A program made the position numbers and the translations under genes. Positions 61,004 through 64,000 of a stretch of 64,000 nt of DNA are shown here, piece by piece. How positions within the stretch are numbered: position 1 is the stretch's first letter; each line of letters begins with the position of its first letter. The notes below the pieces were generated by a model, which ran no database searches, had not been told where the DNA came from, and saw nothing but the letters and a program-made list of their open reading frames with translations. Source of the DNA: Mytilus californianus. Its lineage: Eukaryota > Mollusca > Bivalvia > Mytilida > Mytilidae. The stretch lies in NCBI RefSeq assembly GCF_021869535.1, contig NW_026262734.1:82157061-82221060 (forward strand), read 5' to 3'.

Positions 61004-61259
61004 AAATGAATATTCTGTCCTGGTAAGAGCTATACATGAATAATGTTGCTCAAGTCAGGATGAAAATGAAAATTCTGCAACAGATGATGCAGGAAATAAT
61101 TGTGTACAAAAGTGGAAATAAATTTTCGTGCAGCTTAGCCGCAGAAAAAAAATTGTAGCAACAGATGAAAATAAAAAGTCAATCTGTAAAAGATCCTCCT
61201 GACCTCCCCCAGAATATCCAATGGTCGTCTCATTCTGGAGTTTACCAAAATTGCAAACC

Positions 61260-61810
61260 GTTAAATTACTATATGTGGCAAGACAATTGAAATAAAAATC
61301 CACTTTAGAGATGGTTGTGCAGCACAATACAAGTCGAAAACACCTTATTTGATTTGGGGTTTCCATCGAAAGACACCTCTACGGTTCCCGTATGAGAAAG
61401 GCACATGAGATGGGGGTCATGCAGTTGTAAATAGTGTGGTAAAAGGAGCTGTTCTAGGGATAAATGTTGTTATAGACAATGCAAGAGACATTTATGACTT
61501 TTCCACAAGAAAAATTGGAAATGGACTCTGATAATCGCATTCACTATAAACAAAAACGGGAGTATGTTTCTGGTCGAAAACATTTAACGCGACAAACCAA
61601 ATAGAAAAAAAAGCAAAATGTGTTTAGTGGGTAGTCGAAAATTACAGTGTTTAAACAGTGACTCTTCTAGGACAGTTGAAAAAGAAATTTGACCTTTTTT
61701 GTCACGGTTGTACTTACCTAATGGAAAATAGGAAAACTCAAAGTTTGTGCAGACTTGAAAAGGACAGCGTGTGGTGGAACAAAGACAAGGACCAGTAGAC
61801 GTGGAGATAT
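61260..61810 (+). pseudogene. Degraded transposase-like coding fragment, right copy
   Basis: Partner of 11880..12440. It keeps His-Phe-Arg-Asp-Gly-Cys-Ala-Ala-Gln-Tyr-Lys and reads Gly-Ser-Arg-Met-Arg-Lys where the family would have Gly-Ser-x-His-Gly-Lys, slightly closer than the left copy. Part of the linker present on the left (around 11958) is missing. Confidence 0.45.
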
Positions 61811-62478
61811 GAACTAAGTTGTTGCAGAGCAGCAAGAGAACAAATCGGAAGAAGATAACAAGATGAATTGGATAAGGCAGAAAAGGTAGAGGTGCTAATC
61901 AGGCACGTGATAGCACCATTGATGTACCTAGAATAATGTTGTATGATTCCCAATAAGACAACTATTACTAAGGGTGCATGCATGAACAAAGATTTGTTCC
62001 ATGGAATAGATATCAATGAAAATTAAGCAAACAACAACAAATCAATCAAGTATTTAGAGTGTATTACATCAAACCATTTCATAAATGCCGACTGACCAAT
62101 ATTTGCTTCTTACGGAGTAAATAAAGGCTGGTTGTTAAGTATCTGTAATGAAGAAATTAAATATGTGTCATTCTTAGAGGAGCAGATTCTTATCAACCAC
62201 ATGATGAGGAATCAAGCACAAATCAGGTAACAGATTGTATTCTTGGTATGGAACAGGAATAACTCTGGAATTGAGGTAGTTGATTTTTTTAAAACATAAA
62301 AAGTAATAAAACGTTGAATGAGATAACTATCCCTTAAAGTTTATGCTGGAGCAAAATGTATAACAATTAAAAAGAGAAAACCAGCAGACTGATTTTTCCC
62401 AATTTCATTTATTGGTCCATGAAGTAGTTGTTGCTGGACATTAAGCAAATATAAATGCGTATGTGGCCTGTTGGAAGG

Positions 62479-64000
62479 TAGTCCTATAACATAAACCTTC
62501 GTAGGTTTATATCGTTTGCTTTCGACGTTTTTTATCGGATTTTTTTTTTTACTATCAATGCCGAACCACGAAGTTTTATCGGAAGTAGATATTTTCTCGT
62601 AGCAAGTTCCAAACGAATTTTTGTGGGAACTTTGAATGGTCATTTGACAATGTTAACAACAATCTTAAGTTTATTTCTATCATTAATTTTATAGATAAAC
62701 GTCTTAAATATTAAAAAAAATGTCTTACCTTATCAGATGGTGGAGTTATATCTTATTTTGAAACAATTTTTTAACTGTCCCTTCCTCCTTTCAAATTGTC
62801 AAGCGGATTAAGTACGAGAAGTTCCGCAGTCTTTCCGAATGAATAATCAGTTGTATATATTTCAGAAATCTCCTTGGAAAACGAATTCTTCTGTTGCGTT
62901 TTTTATGATTACGACTGGTAATAGGATTTACATCTGATTTCTTCATGAATAAGTGAGCGATCCAAACATTAAATATTTCTTTATGCTAAGTGGCAACCAT
63001 TGTATTCATAAAAAGGGAGTGGGTAGGATGATAACGGAAATGAATTTTCTGTCGTATTGATAATAACATAAATTATCAGTATATTAATCGGTTTGCCCAA
63101 GACATGTGGAAAATAAAGTATCTGTCGTATGACGATACAGGACAATGCTGGAACCTTTTTTCTGTAAAAAATGTCACTGAGGCCAACAAAATAACTATTA
63201 GTAAGTAGTCTTGAGAGAAAACAACAAAATTGTGACTGATACAAAAAAAGTTACAGAACAGTTTAATACCTTTTTTTCAACTGTAGCTGAGAAAAGAAAA
63301 GATTATATAAATGAAATAAATTTTAAAAAGGCTACTGGCTGTGACGGAATTCCAGCAAAAATTGTGAAACATAGTAAATCTGTATTTGCGCCACAACTGA
63401 CAGATCTTATAAATTTATCTGTGCACTCTGGTGTATTCCGAGATAGACTTAAGGAGGCACAAGTAACTCCACTTCATAAAAAAATTATCCTTCAGTAAAA
63501 ACTAATTATAGACCAGCAGTAAGTGTTCTACCATTTGTTTCCATGTTATATGAAAAGGTTTTAGAAACTCAACTGTCAGATTTTTTCGACCAAATTTTTA
63601 ATCCATATTTGTGTGGGTTTAGACTATGTCGTGGATGTCAGACCATACTACTTAATAGACTTTAAGAGGACTGGAGAGAGGCCTTTGATAAAAATCATAA
63701 CATAGTCGCAGTTTTAATGAACCTCTCCAAAGCTTTTAATTGCTTACCTCATGAAATTTTACTTGACAAATTGTCCTTTTTTTGGTCTCATTCAGTATCC
63801 CTTTTAAATTCATATGTATCCAATAGAAAACAACAATTAAAAGTTGGCAACATACTAAGTAGTTGGGCTGAGATCCAGAAAGGTGTGCCACAGGGTTTTA
63901 TTCTTGAACCTATTTGTTTAACGTTTTAAAAAACGACAGTTTTTTATTTTATTAAGCAGAGCTCATTGTATAACTACGCAGATTACAACACATTATCATT
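62479..64000. mobile_element. Second copy of the 3.0-kb element, cut by the window end
   Basis: Same TAGTCCTATAAC terminus after the same GTTGGAAGG (62470..62478). The right terminus is outside the window. Confidence 0.85.
63211..64000 (+). pseudogene. Non-LTR reverse transcriptase fragment, right copy
   Basis: More complete than the left copy. It reads Lys-Ala-Thr-Gly-Cys-Asp-Gly-Ile-Pro-Ala (~63325), then motif A as Val-Leu-Met-Asn-Leu-Ser-Lys-Ala-Phe-Asn-Cys-Leu-Pro-His (~63710; both usual Asp are Asn), then Lys-Gly-Val-Pro-Gln-Gly-Phe-Ile-Leu (motif B, ~63880) and Tyr-Ala-Asp-Tyr (motif C, ~63975). Frames break after 63498 and at 63927, so it is inactive. Confidence 0.88.

Larger units (their letters stand above)
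50895..64000 (+). repeat. Segmental duplication, right copy
   Basis: Right partner of 3025..14310. It is longer because of two insertions (52264..53032 and 53789..54226), two extra units of the tandem array and 315 bp of reverse transcriptase sequence missing on the left. The left border of similarity (near 50895) falls inside intron 1 of the PAN-domain gene. The right border is outside the window. Confidence 0.93.

Overview
The window is AT-rich eukaryotic DNA, almost certainly from a bivalve mollusc and most likely a mussel (Mytilus-type). This rests on its long introns, split genes, tRNA-derived SINEs with mollusc-style tails, and many interspersed repeat families that I recognise as typical of mussel DNA. 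There is no bacterial-style gene organisation.

One host gene can be assembled from the sequence. It lies on the minus strand in five exons (51836 down to 28192) with consistent splice sites and reading phase. The 316-residue product is secreted: signal peptide, PAN/apple-like domain, short EGF-like motif, and a C-terminal domain I cannot name. A second copy of exon 1 lies 47.9 kb away at 3656..3955, with 5 of 100 residues different. Its further exons, if any, are beyond the left edge.

That second exon belongs to a large direct segmental duplication: about 3025..14310 matches about 50895..64000, where the window ends. The copies differ by insertions (a SINE-bearing block on the left; two short transposons on the right), by deletions, and by the size of a ~347-bp tandem array (about 1.6 units left, 3.6 right).

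The rest is mainly transposable elements. There are three independent degraded non-LTR retrotransposons (13842..14478 with duplicate 63211..64000; 22060..23290; 32225..34620), each with a tyrosine in place of an aspartate of the YxDD catalytic box. A complete non-autonomous CACTA-like DNA transposon (38361..39991) has long terminal inverted repeats, subterminal 21-bp repeats and a 3-bp target duplication; it sits in intron 3. A 3.0-kb element (13111..16118) has ~123-bp inverted termini and a perfect 9-bp target duplication. A decayed transposase-like coding fragment appears in both halves of the duplication. Named repeat families A to K below are my working labels. No tRNA gene, rRNA gene or CRISPR array was seen.
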